Shown: positions 23,946 through 35,565, counted from the first letter of the stretch. The stretch is DNA of 64,000 nucleotides from Rhizophagus clarus (GCA_015698045.1 BLAL01000030.1:1550001-1614000); one strand, 5' to 3'. The notes: a model not told the origin generated them from the sequence alone. Translations and numbers: made by a program.

Positions 23946-24544
23946 AAAAAAATGATCATGTGAAGATGATCTACAGTCAATCATAATTTTTGAGATTATT
24001 CAGATTATTTGTGGATTATTTGCAGATTTGCGGATTATTTGCGGATTTGCGGATTATTTGCGATTGCGGATTTGCGAATAATTATTCTTCAAAATCCGCA
24101 ATGTTCCGCAATATCGCAAATCGCAATTAATCCGCAATTAGGGTATTGCGGACACATCTTTACACAAATATGCCAATGGTTTTGGTATCTATATATTATC
24201 TTGGTAATTTGTAATGCAGTTTTAGGAACGTATTGATGCTGCATTACATTAGCTTTTTCAAAAACTTGGGAAATTGCAATCGTTTGATATGCCTCATCCT
24301 TCAGCCATACTTCACCAGCAATAGAACGTTCTTGCCTAACTCTTTCTTTAAAAATTTCAGGCAAATTATCATAACTTACAACTTCCTGAATTCTCAGCCG
24401 ATATTCATTATTGGCATTTTTTAAAATTGCCCTCAACCTGCCAAGTTGCCGCTCATTATTATAATGATAATAAATAAACTCACCAGATTTATATATCACT
24501 ATCATATTATAAACAAAATAATTAATATGATGGTAACTAAGGTT

Positions 24545-24740
24545 GCTTGCCGAAACCCATCTGGCCTAACGCGAAACGCCGAAACTCATACATAGTGCCG
24601 AAATGCCGAAATGCCGAAACTGCCGAAACTGCCGAAACTGTTTCGGCATTTCGGCATTTCGGCAGTTTCGGCAGTTTCGGCATTTTGACATAGTTTCGGC
24701 ATAAGTAATACTAATATTTTAATAGAGTTTCGGCATATTT
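24545..24740. repeat. hAT left subterminal array
   Basis: Words GCCGAAATGCC and GCCGAAACTGCC repeat and then switch to their complements (GGCATTTCGGC, GGCAGTTTCGG) around 24640, forming a large hairpin-capable palindrome. Confidence 0.85.
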
Positions 24741-24779
24741 TCGTCATGTTAATAGTATCTGACAGATAAAAATTTATTT

Positions 24780-25090
24780 TTTAAAATTTAAATTATTTAT
24801 TGTATTTATTATACGTAATCCAATGATAAAAACTAGCAATTAAATTCAAATTTATCACTAAAGAAATAAAATCCCAGTTAAAAAAGTTCACCATTTTATT
24901 TTTATTTTATTTAATTTTGATAAAAAAAAAAATATTGATACTTGTTCGCTACTATTTTAAAAAATAGTACCCAGGCTGTACGACGTGGACGTCAGTATCA
25001 ATTCACAGCCCAAAAAAAATGTGAGTCTCCAGCCGATATTTGGTACGGACTGGGCCTAGCTACTCACTATAAAATAATATAATAAAATTA
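24780..25090. other. AT-rich spacer inside the hAT
   Basis: Contains the 3' flank of the accessory gene and a short GC-richer block near 24970-25060; no gene or repeat stands out. Confidence 0.5.
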
Positions 25091-25095
25091 ATAAA

Positions 25096-25797
25096 TTATC
25101 TTCGGTGACGATACGTAGGTAGGTTTCTTGCCCTTCTACGATCGTGTCGCGTATCTAAAATAAATTGGTTAATTTAAGATGTGAATAAACTTTAATTATA
25201 GAAATTTTATAATTACCTCGTCTTTCCCAAAATCTCGATCTAAATGTGCGATAATATCTTGCTCCGATACGCGACCATCTTCTTCCAGGGACACCGCTAC
25301 GATAAAGGCAAAAACTCTAAATATCAAAAAACGAAATAATATTTAGTTAAATATTTTCAATTTTAAGCAAATATTTTTTTTTGCCATTATATTTTTCATA
25401 CATGGTATTCCCTGAGAAGATTCCTCCATTTTTGGTGGCATCGTTGTGCCGTGAACCTCGAAGTTCTAAAATGACGATTTAGTCTGATTCAAACGAACGA
25501 ATTAGTTGGATTAAAGATAATAATTCTATTTTTAACATATTTTAACATATTAAATATTATACATATGAACCTTCTTGCGATTGACCTCCAGAATCTCGAT
25601 CGATCTCTCCCGTATTCGTTATGAAATTCGTCATTTCTTCTTCTTCTTTCTTCCACCAAGTAATCGGTGTATTCATCGAACCATTGAATAGGACGAGAGT
25701 GGCGACGAGGCTGGCGATGGGGCTGGCGATGAGAGTGACGATGGGGCTGGCGATGAGAGTGACGATGGGACTGGCGATGAGAGTGACGATTGGGCAT
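25096..25797 (-). CDS. hAT accessory gene, Myb/SANT-like protein with His/Arg repeats
   Basis: Four exons (25797..25571, 25465..25402, 25316..25217, 25154..25096) with GT..AG introns keep frame exactly and give 149 residues. The start is MPNRHSHRQSHRHSHR, a tandem HSHRQP repeat of about 35 residues. Then comes WFDEYTDYLVEERRRRNDEF, GRDRSRFWRSIARR and QRCHQKWRNLLREYH: three spaced aromatic/Trp helices of a Myb/SANT-like (trihelix) DNA-binding domain, about residues 38-97. A basic tail (GARYYRTFRSRFWERR) follows. It is intact and on the same strand as the transposase. A partial homologue is at 1..318. Myb/SANT partners are well known for Harbinger elements; one inside a hAT is less usual. Role at element ends is inference. 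Confidence 0.75.
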
Positions 25798-25859
25798 ATT
25801 TACAAAATTAAGATGTGAGGAAAAACGCAAAAAGAATGAGATGAGTAAATCGTAAAATA

Positions 25860-26470
25860 TCCTTTTATAAATAAAATTTGGACAATTCCTTTTTGTTCCC
25901 TTTCTTCAAAATACTGATTTATTAGTTTGCATCATTAAATTTAAATATCATCCTTAAAATAATAAATCTTTGTTTATTCTCTTTGTTCTTAAAAAAAAAT
26001 CATTTTTTTTAAAAAAAAATCGGAATATTTTGTACATCCCTTAAAAAAAAATAAAAAAATCAGTGCATAATACATACAATGTGATTTGTATAAAAAAGTC
26101 ATCTTGCATCGTTAAACAAATACCGATATAAAATTACTAATCATCATCCCTGTGTGATAAAATTTAATTGTTAACTTCTTTCTCTTTCTTTAGAGCACAC
26201 ATTGAACACGAATCAACACAAATTTAACAAAATTTGGCTAAAACGAGCGAAATTTTACCAGAATTATCAGCACAAATCGAACACAAATCGAACACAAATT
26301 GAACAAGATCGAAAGAGTTCGTTTGCATCACGTCGGTGTTGTTTAAATTTCGTCACACAAAAATTTTTTAATTTAAACTCTTAAATAAATCAATATAATT
26401 ATAAACTTATTTACAAATTTACTTTATTAATAAAAGAATTATTGTTATAATGATTTCCTAAAAATAAAGA
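25860..26470. other. hAT internal spacer
   Basis: AT-rich sequence between the two hAT genes. A short array of ACACAAATCGAACACAAATT words is near 26260. It probably holds the accessory-gene promoter. Confidence 0.45.
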
Positions 26471-26475
26471 AAAAA

Positions 26476-28767
26476 TTATTCTTCTTCATCTACATCATCT
26501 ACATCGATGAATTCATTCAATAAATCCTCTACATTATAATCAAAATTTCCTCCCCCATCGCTTTCTTGTTCGCTTTCTTGCTCATCATCATTGCCATCAT
26601 CTGTATTAATTTTTTCGTATTCTTCTTCAGATTCATCTAAAATGTCGTCCGGGATCTCTCCAATTTCTTCAATTATTAATTTGTGTGACAAATCAACAAA
26701 TTTATCGATCCATACATGTTCTATTAGGACAACACAATTATCTGAAGGAACTGTAATTTGATTAGGTAAACTTTCATTTGATAAAACATCACATTCATCA
26801 TCATCATCATTAGTTTCTGCCAGAGCCTCTGCAATTCGAATGTTCATTTCAGTTTCGCTAATACGAGTATCATTTTTTTCTATACCATAAAAACCAAGCT
26901 CTTTCTTAGCATTGGACTTCCAATGCATGATCATTTTAGCCATGGATTCTAGTCGACTTATATTCAAATTTAAACGCCGATCATTAAATAGCCAGCCAAG
27001 TGTTGAGAATCCTCGTTCGCAACTTGCGGAATTTGGACAAATCGCTAATAGATGGCGAGCGACTCTTGGGAGGCTGTTCGGTCGAGGGTCAGTATCGATC
27101 AAATTCCACCAATTTAGAGGATCGTCTAGAGAACAAGATTCATCAAGATCAAAGGGTGGTTTATTATCACGGTAGTCCTTAATTTGCTCGCATAGAGCCC
27201 TGGATTCTTTAAGATCAAATCCTAACCTTTTACCAATTGTAGTAGCGCACCTCACGATCCTTGAATAAGCTTTGGCTGTGAGAGGCTTACTCCTAAATCG
27301 GGGATCTAGGAAAAAGCAGGTTATATATTTGTCATCATCGAACTCTTTGAATCTTTCGTTCATCACGTTGAAACAATGGTTACGGAAGTTTTGATTAAAT
27401 GATTTGGGTAATTGTTTCAAAACTGCTGATAGTCTTATCAAACTTAAAAAACAATCTCCAAGCGTCGCTGATCTTGATTCTAAAGCCAAGACGGCTTTTC
27501 TCAATGGATTTAAAACGAATGAAAGAATTCGTAAATCGGAAAAAAAATTCTGTGTTTGGATAACACGTTTGACCTTATCGTTCAACAAATTACTTTCATT
27601 AGTAATAATTTGTTCTAGTACTGGTTCCAACCTAATTACCGAATCTACTGATTCGCTAGCCGTTGTCCATCGCGTCTTACAATATAACTTAATGCCTCCT
27701 CTATGAATACTATTCTCTTTGATGAGTTGTGTGAGTTTGGCTCCAGCTTGATGGGAATTTTTAAAAAATGAAGCTAATGTATTAACTTTTCGTAATAAAC
27801 GATCTCCAAAACTTTCTTTAAGTATATCACACGCGATAAGATTGACCGCATATGCTATACATCGTACGTTTTCGATGTTAGGGTATTTCTCTTCAATAAT
27901 TTTGCGTGCATTCTGAACGTTTGAGGCATTATCGGACACAATAGCCGATATTTTATTCGGGCCGATCCTTTCAATTATTTCTCCAATCACTTCGGCTACG
28001 TAATTACCTGTATGCGAATGTTCTGACAAATCTTGAAGTTTATACAAATACTCTTCTCTCGACGGAGTCATAATAACAAAATTCCATATAGAACGATGAG
28101 TGGGGGACGTCCAACCATCGAACGCTAAATTATATTAATATTAATATTATTACTTAAAAACACATTAAGAATATTGTTTTAAAAAAGTATAAAAAAAGTA
28201 TCAAAAACCTAAAGTCAAATTAGCTCCATTTTCAATGACGGATGTGACAGTTGAGTTCACCATTGATAATTCCCGCTCAAGTAACTGATCTGACAAAAAT
28301 TCTCTGGTTGGCAGCTCATACGAAGAATTAAGCTCCTTTACAAAGTTAATAAAAAAAGGGTGCTCGACTATCCGGAATGAAATACCACATGCAACGAAAA
28401 ATTTAGCCAAGGCACGATTAATCCTAGTTACTCTACCATCAGGAATTTTTGTGGAATCATGGTAGTCTGTAATATTTAACTGATTACTCCCAACAATTTT
28501 TCTTTTTTTATTAACTTTATCTTCACGCTCTAATATTTTATTCAAATATTTTCTAACAATGGGTCCTGGAGCTTCCGAGCAGTGGTTCGCAAAGTGCTCT
28601 TCAAGTTTTGATATATCACCTCGTGACCATGAAAAATTACAATATTTACAAGTGGCATGATATTTTCCTGAACCAACGGGATTTCCTCTAATAGCATCCT
28701 CCCAGGTAGAGCTGGGAGGCCTACCACCTTTATTTTTATTTTTTTCTAAGTCTAAAGTGCTGGTCAT
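26476..28767 (-). CDS. hAT transposase, intact
   Basis: Two exons (28767..28209 and 28124..26476) joined by an 84-bp GT..AG intron give 735 residues with no stop. Domains in order: a BED-type zinc finger (TWEDAIRG to CKYCNFSWSR, EEHFANHC) in the first 80 residues; the DUF659-like block with AFDGWTSPTHRSIWN and KISAIVSDNASNVQNARKII; TRWTTASESV; and the C-terminal hAT dimerisation region SASCERGFSTLGWLFNDRRL. An acidic tail ends GNFDYNVEDLLNEF. The ATG at 28767 was chosen over the upstream one at 28857 because the extra residues are hydrophobic and unlike the family. The enzyme excises and inserts the element and makes the 8-bp duplications. It lies within exact TIRs. Confidence 0.93.
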
Positions 28768-29099
28768 ATTGAAATGTGTATAAAGTTTTTTTATTTTGTA
28801 CGTGTTTAAGTAAAAAAAGTAATGCAAGGCAAACACGAAGTAATTTAAAAAATCCATAACAGATAATCATATGATTTGGTTCAAATTTCAAGGTATAGCC
28901 GTAACAGTTGGGGATTATAACAGTAAAATGATAAATAAAAAAAGGAGTTAAAGGAGTTAAAGGACGAAAAGTAACTGATTATCTTTGATATTAATGATGT
29001 CAGATCATTTCCTGAATGACCGTCAGATATGATTGGTTGTGTGTCATGTGGTGGCTGAATTTTATTTTGTTACACTAATTACATTATTAGAAAAATGAA

Positions 29100-29290
29100 A
29101 CTATGCCGAAACTATATTAAAGTATTAATATATATTATGCCGAAACTATGCCAAAATGCCGAAACTGTTTCGGCATTTCGGCAGTTTCGGTAGTTTCGGC
29201 ATTTCGGCATTTTTGGCTGCTTGCCGAAACCTAGTTTCGCCAGTTTCGGCAGTTTCGGCATGCCGAAACTCACTAGTTTCGGCAAGCAAC
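29100..29290. repeat. hAT right subterminal array
   Basis: GCCGAAACTATGCC-type words switch to TTTCGGCATTTCGGCAG words around 29170, mirroring the left end. These are probable binding sites for the element's own proteins. Confidence 0.85.
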
Positions 29291-30227
29291 CTTAATGGTA
29301 ACAATACAGGGAATTAATAATATGATTATAAATACCTTCTAATATCTTTATTTGATCATCACCAAAAAGTGGTGATTCTTCACACAATGTACCGTGCCAA
29401 TGTTCTGATTTTGTTTCAGAATCAATTTCAGGACCAAAGTACATGCACCTAAGTATTGAGGGATTATTAAGGACATACCAAATAATATCTATGATAGAAA
29501 ATTGGTATGCATTCTTTATTTCTTTAGAAATTGAAGGAGTTTTTTTTGATAAAATGGAGATAGGTTTTGCTGATATAGGAATAAGAGGAAGACGTTTTCT
29601 CCATTCTCGAAATCTTCGAATATTTTTCACTACATAGCTTGGATTGAATTTGGAATTATGAAGAATGTCAACAAGATCTTCATAAGCACTTGTAAAAATA
29701 TTATGCTTTTGTAATCAGCAAAAAAGTGAAGCAGTCGTAAAATTTTCAAAATATGGAGCGAATTCTCCATCGCCATTATAGGATGGCATTTTATTTTTAT
29801 CAAGTGCTTCATCGACAATTTGATGATGATCATCACTTCCCTTTTCTGCTTCTTCCTTTTCCTCTTCTTCCTTTTCTCCTCCTTCTTCTGTCTCTTCCTC
29901 TTCTTCCTCTTCTCCTCCTCCTTCTGTTCCTTTTTCTTCCTCTTTCTCTTCATTATATAAATTATCGAATGCATATTGTGAGATTATAGTATCATCATCG
30001 TATTCATATTGTGAAATCATATCATCATCTTTATGATCATATTAAACCTTCATGTCATCACTATTTTTTGGTAAAGGCGGTGATATTTGTATGTTGGTCT
30101 GGTAAGAGTGACTAAAGGCAGTGGTTGATGAGAGTGCAAGCGTTGCAGTTCTATTAGTAAAATGATTTCGAATTCGATATCGTTGTTCTGATTCTTCAGT
30201 AGTGTTGTAAATATATCATTTTCTCAT

Positions 30228-30758
30228 GGTTAATTAGACTTTTATAATACGATAAGAAATTTGGTTATAAATGATAGAACTGAAGAAAATAAGTCTGATT
30301 ATATATAATTTTTTGTACATTATAACGGGAAGATAAATTCAAAATACAGTGCACAATGCACGCGTTTAATGCATAGGTTCACAAATTCATTTTCAAATTA
30401 GAGTTTTGAGTATCAGCTTATATTGGATGAAACGATTCAGATTTTAAAAGATAGTTCGTCTGAAATGGAAAGCCCGATAAATTAAAAAAAAAATTTTAAT
30501 GCATAATGTTATAATAAAACTCAAGAATTTTATTAAAATTTATTGCTTAAAGTAGTTATTTAGGTACAATAAACATTTATTAATATTATTGCTTGTTTAT
30601 TAATCGGATTACTTTTCATTTATAACTGAAAATAAGAAAATTAGAATATATTAACTATAAGCAAAAATTGAAGAATAAATAATAAATATATACCGTCAAA
30701 TTATTAGCGATGTCAAGACCGCTTCGCGACGGAATATATATATCCCTAGTGATGTGAT
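30228..30758. other. AT-rich interval upstream of the second Tnp2 gene
   Basis: Holds the likely promoter of the minus-strand Tnp2 gene and the 3' flank of the next gene; no other feature is visible. Confidence 0.45.
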
Positions 30759-31971
30759 CTAATTTCTTGACCGCTTCTTAGACTTCCAATGGATCTTGAA
30801 GCTTTCATGCGTAAATTCTATTAATTTTTCCAACGAATTAATTTTTTTTAATTCATTTACATCAACGACGGCAAGTTGACGTCGTAGTATTTTCTTAATG
30901 ACTACTTCCTCTGAGATATATTCATTGATCTCATGGTCAGAGAACTCCCTAGAATAGTAAGAAATATAAACTCGAATAATAATAATGTTATATTATTAAA
31001 CTAATAACAAAATAGTAATTACCTATTTGTTCCTTGCATGTCTTTTACAAGCAATATGATTGCTTCGTTGAATTTGTTGCAGTAATCGGTGAACTTTTTA
31101 CTGGCATCTTGCACCAGTTTTTCAGCCTCTTTTTTGAATGATGCAAGGTTGAATATTTTATAAACAAGTTGTTGTAGGGCAGAACGCAGAGGGTGTCGAC
31201 TTCTTAAAAATAAACATTTCAACTCTTCGTCGAAAAGCCTATAATTGTCCTATTAATATATAATAATATAACGTTATTAATTGTTTCCTTATCTGAAATG
31301 GCACTATTAGCCAATCATAAATTTTTCCATATGATATTACGTTATTGGTATTATCATAAGATGCAGTCTTTGAAACTCCAATATCTTACGATTTCGCAGT
31401 AAGCATTTGGTTGGCTAAATTTAATATTTCTGGATTAGCGATTAACCAATTACAAATTTGTAGTTGGTTGGTCATCTCCTCAAATTGAGGAGGAATATCT
31501 TATATTACATTATAAGTAAAAAAAAAAAATCAGTATTCATTTATTGTACAGTAAACAGTAAAAGAGTAAAATTAATATATAAAAAAAAGGTTTACCATCT
31601 TGATCACTTTCACTTTCTTTGTTTCTTTCTCTTTCTTCTTTCTCTCTTTCCATCCTATCTTTTTCTCTTCTCTCTTTTTCTCTTCTTTCCTTTTCTCTTT
31701 TGTCTCTTTCTCTACCTTCTCTTTCTAATTCATTTTCTCTTCTTTCCGTTTCTCTTTCGTCTCTTTCTCTACCTTCTCTTTCTAATTCATTTTCTCTTCT
31801 TTCTTTTTCTCTTCTTTCACTCTCCCTCCTCTTTATTTCTCTCTCTTCTTGTTGGAGGGTGTTTTCACGAACTCTATCACGAGAAACTATTATGATAATA
31901 TTAATACGTGACACTTCTTACATAAATAAAAACCAAGATATACCTTTTATTTGTTTGTTGCGTTTGTTCAT
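30759..31971 (-). pseudogene. Arg/Glu-rich coiled-coil protein gene with one stop
   Basis: Five exons (31971..31944, 31886..31596, 31498..31305, 31249..31023, 30948..30759) join in frame to 309 residues. The start MNKRNKQIKVSRDRV leads into about 90 residues of RRE/ERE repeats, a single long charged coiled coil. A more ordinary domain follows: NQLQICNWLIANPEILN, YDWLIDNYRLFDEELK, HPLRSALQQLVYKIFN and DHEINEYISEEVVIKKIL. One in-frame TAA at 31388..31386 interrupts it and would derive from CAA by one transition. The frame is otherwise open over five exons, so it was functional until recently or is an allele with one defect. No family is recognised. Its placement next to the Tnp2 gene, same strand, could make it that element's second gene. 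Confidence 0.55.
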
Positions 31972-31998
31972 TTTTTTTAATGTTATGAACTTGTTAAG

Positions 31999-33015
31999 AT
32001 GATTGTAGGATATTATATACAAGAAATATTCAGGGTCTAGAATTTCAATATTGAATCAACTATATGTACGGTTATACGGTTATCGTGTTTTCATATTCAA
32101 AATTCCTATTTTTGACTTTAAAAAACGGAGAGATCAAACTTAATTTCATATTTTGAATCATTACAGAAGTTAATTTCGTAATCTAAACAGATGACTGTAG
32201 GATATATGCGGAAAATATTCAGCGACCAAGATTTCAATATATCAACTATATTATGTGCAGTTATACGGTTATCTAATCATATTGTGTTGTCATGTTCAAA
32301 AATTCCTATTTTTGATTTAGAAAAACGGAGAGATCAAACTTAATTTCATATTTTGAATCATTACAGAAGTTAATTTCGTAATCTAAACAGATGACTGTAG
32401 GATATATGCGGAAAATATTCAGGGACCAAGATTTCAATATATCAACTATATTATGTGCAGTTATACGGTTATCTAATCATATTGTGTTGTCATGTTCAAA
32501 AATTCCTATTTTTGATTTAGAAAAACGGAGAGATCAAACTTAATTTCATATTTTGGATCATTACAGAAGTTAATTTCGCAATCTAATAGGATATATGCAG
32601 AAAATATTCAGGGGCCAAGATTTCAATATTGAATCAACTATATTATGTGCAGTTATACGGTTAATCTAATCATATCGTGTTTCATGTTCAAAAATTCCTA
32701 TTTTTGATTTAGAAAAATAGAGAGATCAAACTTAATTTCATATTTTGGATTATTACAGAAGTTAATTTCGTAATCTAATTGAATATATACGGAAAATATT
32801 CAGGGTCCAAGATTTCAATATTGAATCAACTATATTATGTGCAGTTATACGGTTATCTAATCATATCGTGTTTTCATGTTCAAAAATTCCTATTTTTAAT
32901 TTATAAAAACGGAGAGATCAAACTTAATTTCATATTGCATATTAAAGAAGCTAATTTCGTAATCTAAACAGATGACTGTAGGATATATGCGGAAAATATT
33001 CAGGGACCAAGATTC
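31999..33015. repeat. About 200-bp tandem repeat, five copies
   Basis: Each copy includes GCAGTTATACGGTTA, CATGTTCAAAAATTCCTATT, AAAAACGGAGAGATCAAACT and GGATATATGCGGAAAATATT. Copies two and three are nearly identical; the outer ones are diverged and slightly shorter. Confidence 0.9.
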
Positions 33016-33524
33016 CATCAATTTTTGTTTGACATTGATTGAATTAACTACATTTTTATTTTATTTATATTAGTTTATTATGCGATAGAAAACATAAAAA
33101 TGAAAATACAATAAACAATAAAATTGCTATGTATTTTTAAATCAGTATCAAGCTCTCCTCGCTGTATATAACAAGAATAAGTGATGATAGTGGATCATAG
33201 TCATTTGGTCATATCGTATCTTCATATTCAAAATAGATTCTATTTTGATTAAAAAGCGGAGCAATCAACTTGATTATGTCATCATTGTTGGTAACAGGGT
33301 TCAGATAACATTAACTGAAATATCTGAATCTGTGCAGATTACAATATTAACTGAATACGTGAATATCCAGTCCTCTAAATTAAATATCGCTATAACATAA
33401 ATAATTTAATTTATATTAATTAGTCTTTAACATTAGCGTATCATATTAAACGATCCTTTTTTCCGTTTGTGAAATTGGTAAGAAATGATTTAGTGCAACA
33501 ATTCGCAGAGGATGGATATATATG

Positions 33525-33550
33525 TAACTACAGGGGAAAGTCCCCTGCTA
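33525..33550. other. Strong hairpin AGGGGA/TCCCCT
   Basis: ACAGGGGAAAGTCCCCTGC can form a 7-bp GC-rich stem with a 3-base loop, unusual in this AT-rich DNA. No adjacent gene explains it. Confidence 0.4.
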
Positions 33551-33639
33551 ATCATTATTCTGCTAATGAAAATCGAAAATCATGTAAATTTTTATAATTA
33601 AATGAAATCAACAAAATTTCTCTTTACTAGTAATTGCAT

Positions 33640-33705
33640 GTGATAGAGTAGTTAGCATAACACCAGGTTTCAGGTTCGATTACTATGCTACCTTATAGCA
33701 ATTAT
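33640..33705 (+). repeat. Possible tRNA-derived SINE head
   Basis: GATAGAGTAGTTAGCAT resembles a polymerase III A box, and GGTTCGATTAC about 25 bp later resembles a B box. No proper acceptor or T stem forms, so it is not a working tRNA. A SINE or tRNA relic is the most likely reading. Confidence 0.3.
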
Positions 33706-33962
33706 TCTCGTAGAGTTTATCAGGTGAAAATTTCCCCATATCCTATCAGGCAGACGAAAATTCCCCAGTTAAACCTTTACAAATACTTTTTTTTATTATT
33801 ATTTATTAGTAAGAAAATATATTTAAACATGATATGTACAAGATAAATGTAAAATATTATTTATTAAATTTATAAATGGTTTTCAAAAAAGTAAACCTTT
33901 TACTTAAAAATGAAATTATTCATTAATTATAAAATGAAATTTATTAAAAAATTATTTAATAT

Positions 33963-34298
33963 CTAAAAAATTACTGACTTGATTGTGTTAAAGTGCTCAT
34001 CCATACTTTTAAAAGATGACGATGATGAGGGTGATGGCCGTGATGTAGACGACGATGATTGTGCTAAATATAAATAAAACTTTAATTTAAGTTTATGTAT
34101 CTCTTCTTCCTGGCTTGAAATTTGCTCTGAAAAAATATCGATTCACTTTAATAGATATGCGTTCTCCCGCTCAGTTTTGTTGTTTAATTTGGCAATTATT
34201 TGTTCTCCAGCTGTCTCAACAGCTTTTGAAATTCTTGGTACATTATCTGGAGACCAGAAATTTCGATTTCTTTTAGTTGAAATTTCTTCTTTTGTCAT
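33963..34298 (-). pseudogene. Small Ser-rich protein gene with one stop
   Basis: From ATG 34298 the frame runs 111 residues to TAG 33963..33965. It starts MTKEEISTKRNRNFWSPDNV, has a helix-rich middle (KAVETAGEQIIAKLNNKTER, then ISSQEEEIHKLKLKF), then a Ser run. One TGA (34145..34143) falls after YLLK and would be CGA (Arg) or TGG (Trp) before one transition. No family is recognised. It lies between two tandem arrays. Confidence 0.4.
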
Positions 34299-34484
34299 TT
34301 TTTTTCTCTACATCAGGCCGTTTTCCTAGAATATTAAATAAAGAAAAAATATTTTTTTTTTTTATCGAAAAAATAGATGCAATTTTTAATTTATTATGGA
34401 GGTTCAATAATTTTGGAAATCTATTGTCAAAATTAGTTTAATATAAGGGTAAAATTATTTTAATCTTATCCAATAAATTTCGCA

Positions 34485-34920
34485 AACTGTGATTTTTTTA
34501 TTAATTAATTATCATTAGAACGGTATTCGAATGCCATCCTTTAAAAAAATTTCTCGTGATTTGAACTTTGTGACCGTGACTTTTTTTTTATTAATTAATT
34601 ATCATAAGAACGGCATTCGAATGCCATCCTTTATAAAAATTTCTCATGATTTGAACTTTGTGACTGTGACTTTTTTTTTATTAATTAATTATCATAAGAA
34701 CGCCATTCGAATGCCATCCTTTAAAAAAATTTCTCGTGATTTGAACTTTGTAACTGTAACTTTTTTTTTTATTAATTAATTATCATAAGAAAGGCATTCG
34801 AATGCCATCCTTTAAAAAAATTTCTCGTGATTTGAACTTTGTGATTGTGACTTTTTTTTTATTAATTAATTATCATAAGAAAGGCATTCAAATGCCATTC
34901 TTTAAAAAATTTTTCGTGAT
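34485..34920. repeat. 90-bp tandem array with GGCATTCGAATGCC palindrome
   Basis: Five copies start near 34521, 34611, 34701, 34792 and 34882. Each contains the palindrome GGCATTCGAATGCC and CTCGTGATTTGAACTTTG followed by a T run. Some differences between copies fall inside the palindrome. Confidence 0.9.
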
Positions 34921-34924
34921 TCCT

Positions 34925-35513
34925 ATCCAATAAACTTCGTAGTGAATAACAATTATTCTGGTTAGAATGATATATGTATTATTATTTTTTTGATTCTTAT
35001 TTAGCAAGAAAAATTTAAATTTTTTTGTGTAAACTGAATTAACCAATTACAATTTTGATATTTATATTATTACTACATCAGAATCATTCCAACTTTATAA
35101 TGAATTTCCCATTGTTATATTTGTGATTCTAGAGGCGTCTTAGTCTTAAAAATTTTAAGTGTGTCAAATAATTAATTATGTGCTGTGCCTGCGTAATGTC
35201 ATTTAAAAATATCTAATTACATGCGTAATATTTATAATTGATTGCAGATCTTCAAATATTATAATGTGTCGGCCTTTCACGTCACTTAAAAGATATCATT
35301 ATTTTAATTACTCGCATAATTATAGCACTAAGATTACATGATTTTGACTAATTCCTCGATGAAAGCACATATTATTTAATCGAATGGTGTTTATCATATA
35401 GTACAATTAAAAAAATATATATATAAAAAGAGATAAAATTCCTTTTCAAAAAAATCAGAAAAATCATCATAATAAACAATCAAGAAATTTGTCTGGTTTC
35501 GTAAATTTTTAAA
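34925..35513. other. Intergenic, likely promoter of the next gene
   Basis: AT-rich; a TATATATATAAAAAGAG box lies near 35420. No coding sequence is seen. Confidence 0.4.
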
Positions 35514-35565
35514 ATGTCCCAACCTTCGCCATCATTTCATCCTGAAGATAAATCCAATTCAGAAA

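Larger units (their letters stand above)
22956..24161. mobile_element. Nonautonomous hAT-like element, 1.2 kb, in transposase exon
   Basis: Inverted ends AAAGATGGGTCCTCAAT and, on the minus strand, AAAGATGTGTCCGCAAT are flanked by 8-bp copies TCACAAAT (22948..22955) and ACACAAAT (24162..24169), which differ at one base. Removing the element plus one target copy restores an open frame (HWHICDIIFSYQHP) in the surrounding transposase exon, which proves the insertion. The interior is arrays of CCGCAAATAA words in opposite orientation near the two ends and a 91-bp satellite in the middle. It has no coding capacity. Confidence 0.85.
24538..29294. mobile_element. hAT transposon, 4.76 kb, apparently complete
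   Basis: Ends are TAAGGTTGCTTGCCGAAAC and its perfect inverted copy, flanked by exact 8-bp copies ATGGTAAC (24530..24537 and 29295..29302), the hAT hallmark. It sits in an intron of the Tnp2-like gene; without the hAT and one target copy that intron is 72 bp with good splice sites. It encodes an uninterrupted hAT transposase and a Myb/SANT-like protein, both on the minus strand, and has arrays of CCGAAA words near each end. Perfect ends, exact duplication and intact genes make it the best candidate for recent activity in the window. Confidence 0.92.
20130..30227 (-). pseudogene. Second Tnp2/CACTA-like transposase gene, split by insertions
   Basis: Exon 1 runs 30227..29336 and contains KRLPLIPIS, HWHGTLCEESPLFGD and a long Glu run. 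Exon 2 runs 24498..22095, containing QLGRLRAI, DDFGTYRNVYYSLGG, GFVPFSGNFNEFIQPF, GQDAWVIAGLG and DVYHATAGKIGRLLKL, a pattern I associate with fungal Tnp2-like transposases. Further exons lie at about 21410..21200, 21130..20790 and 20720..20130. Exon 1 has TGA at 30218..30216, a TAA near 30042 and a TGA near 29717, each one transition from Trp or Gln codons. Exon 2 is cut by the element at 22956..24161, and the first intron holds the hAT at 24538..29294. The outer ends of this transposon were not found. It is a dead transposase. Confidence 0.75.

Noticed and set aside
31619..32002. Leu/Ser-rich open frame on the plus strand
   Set aside because: Antisense shadow of the Arg/Glu-rich exon at 31596..31886.
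34485..34920. Regular 90-bp repeats resembling a CRISPR array
   Set aside because: The entire unit is repeated with no unique spacers, and the genome is eukaryotic.
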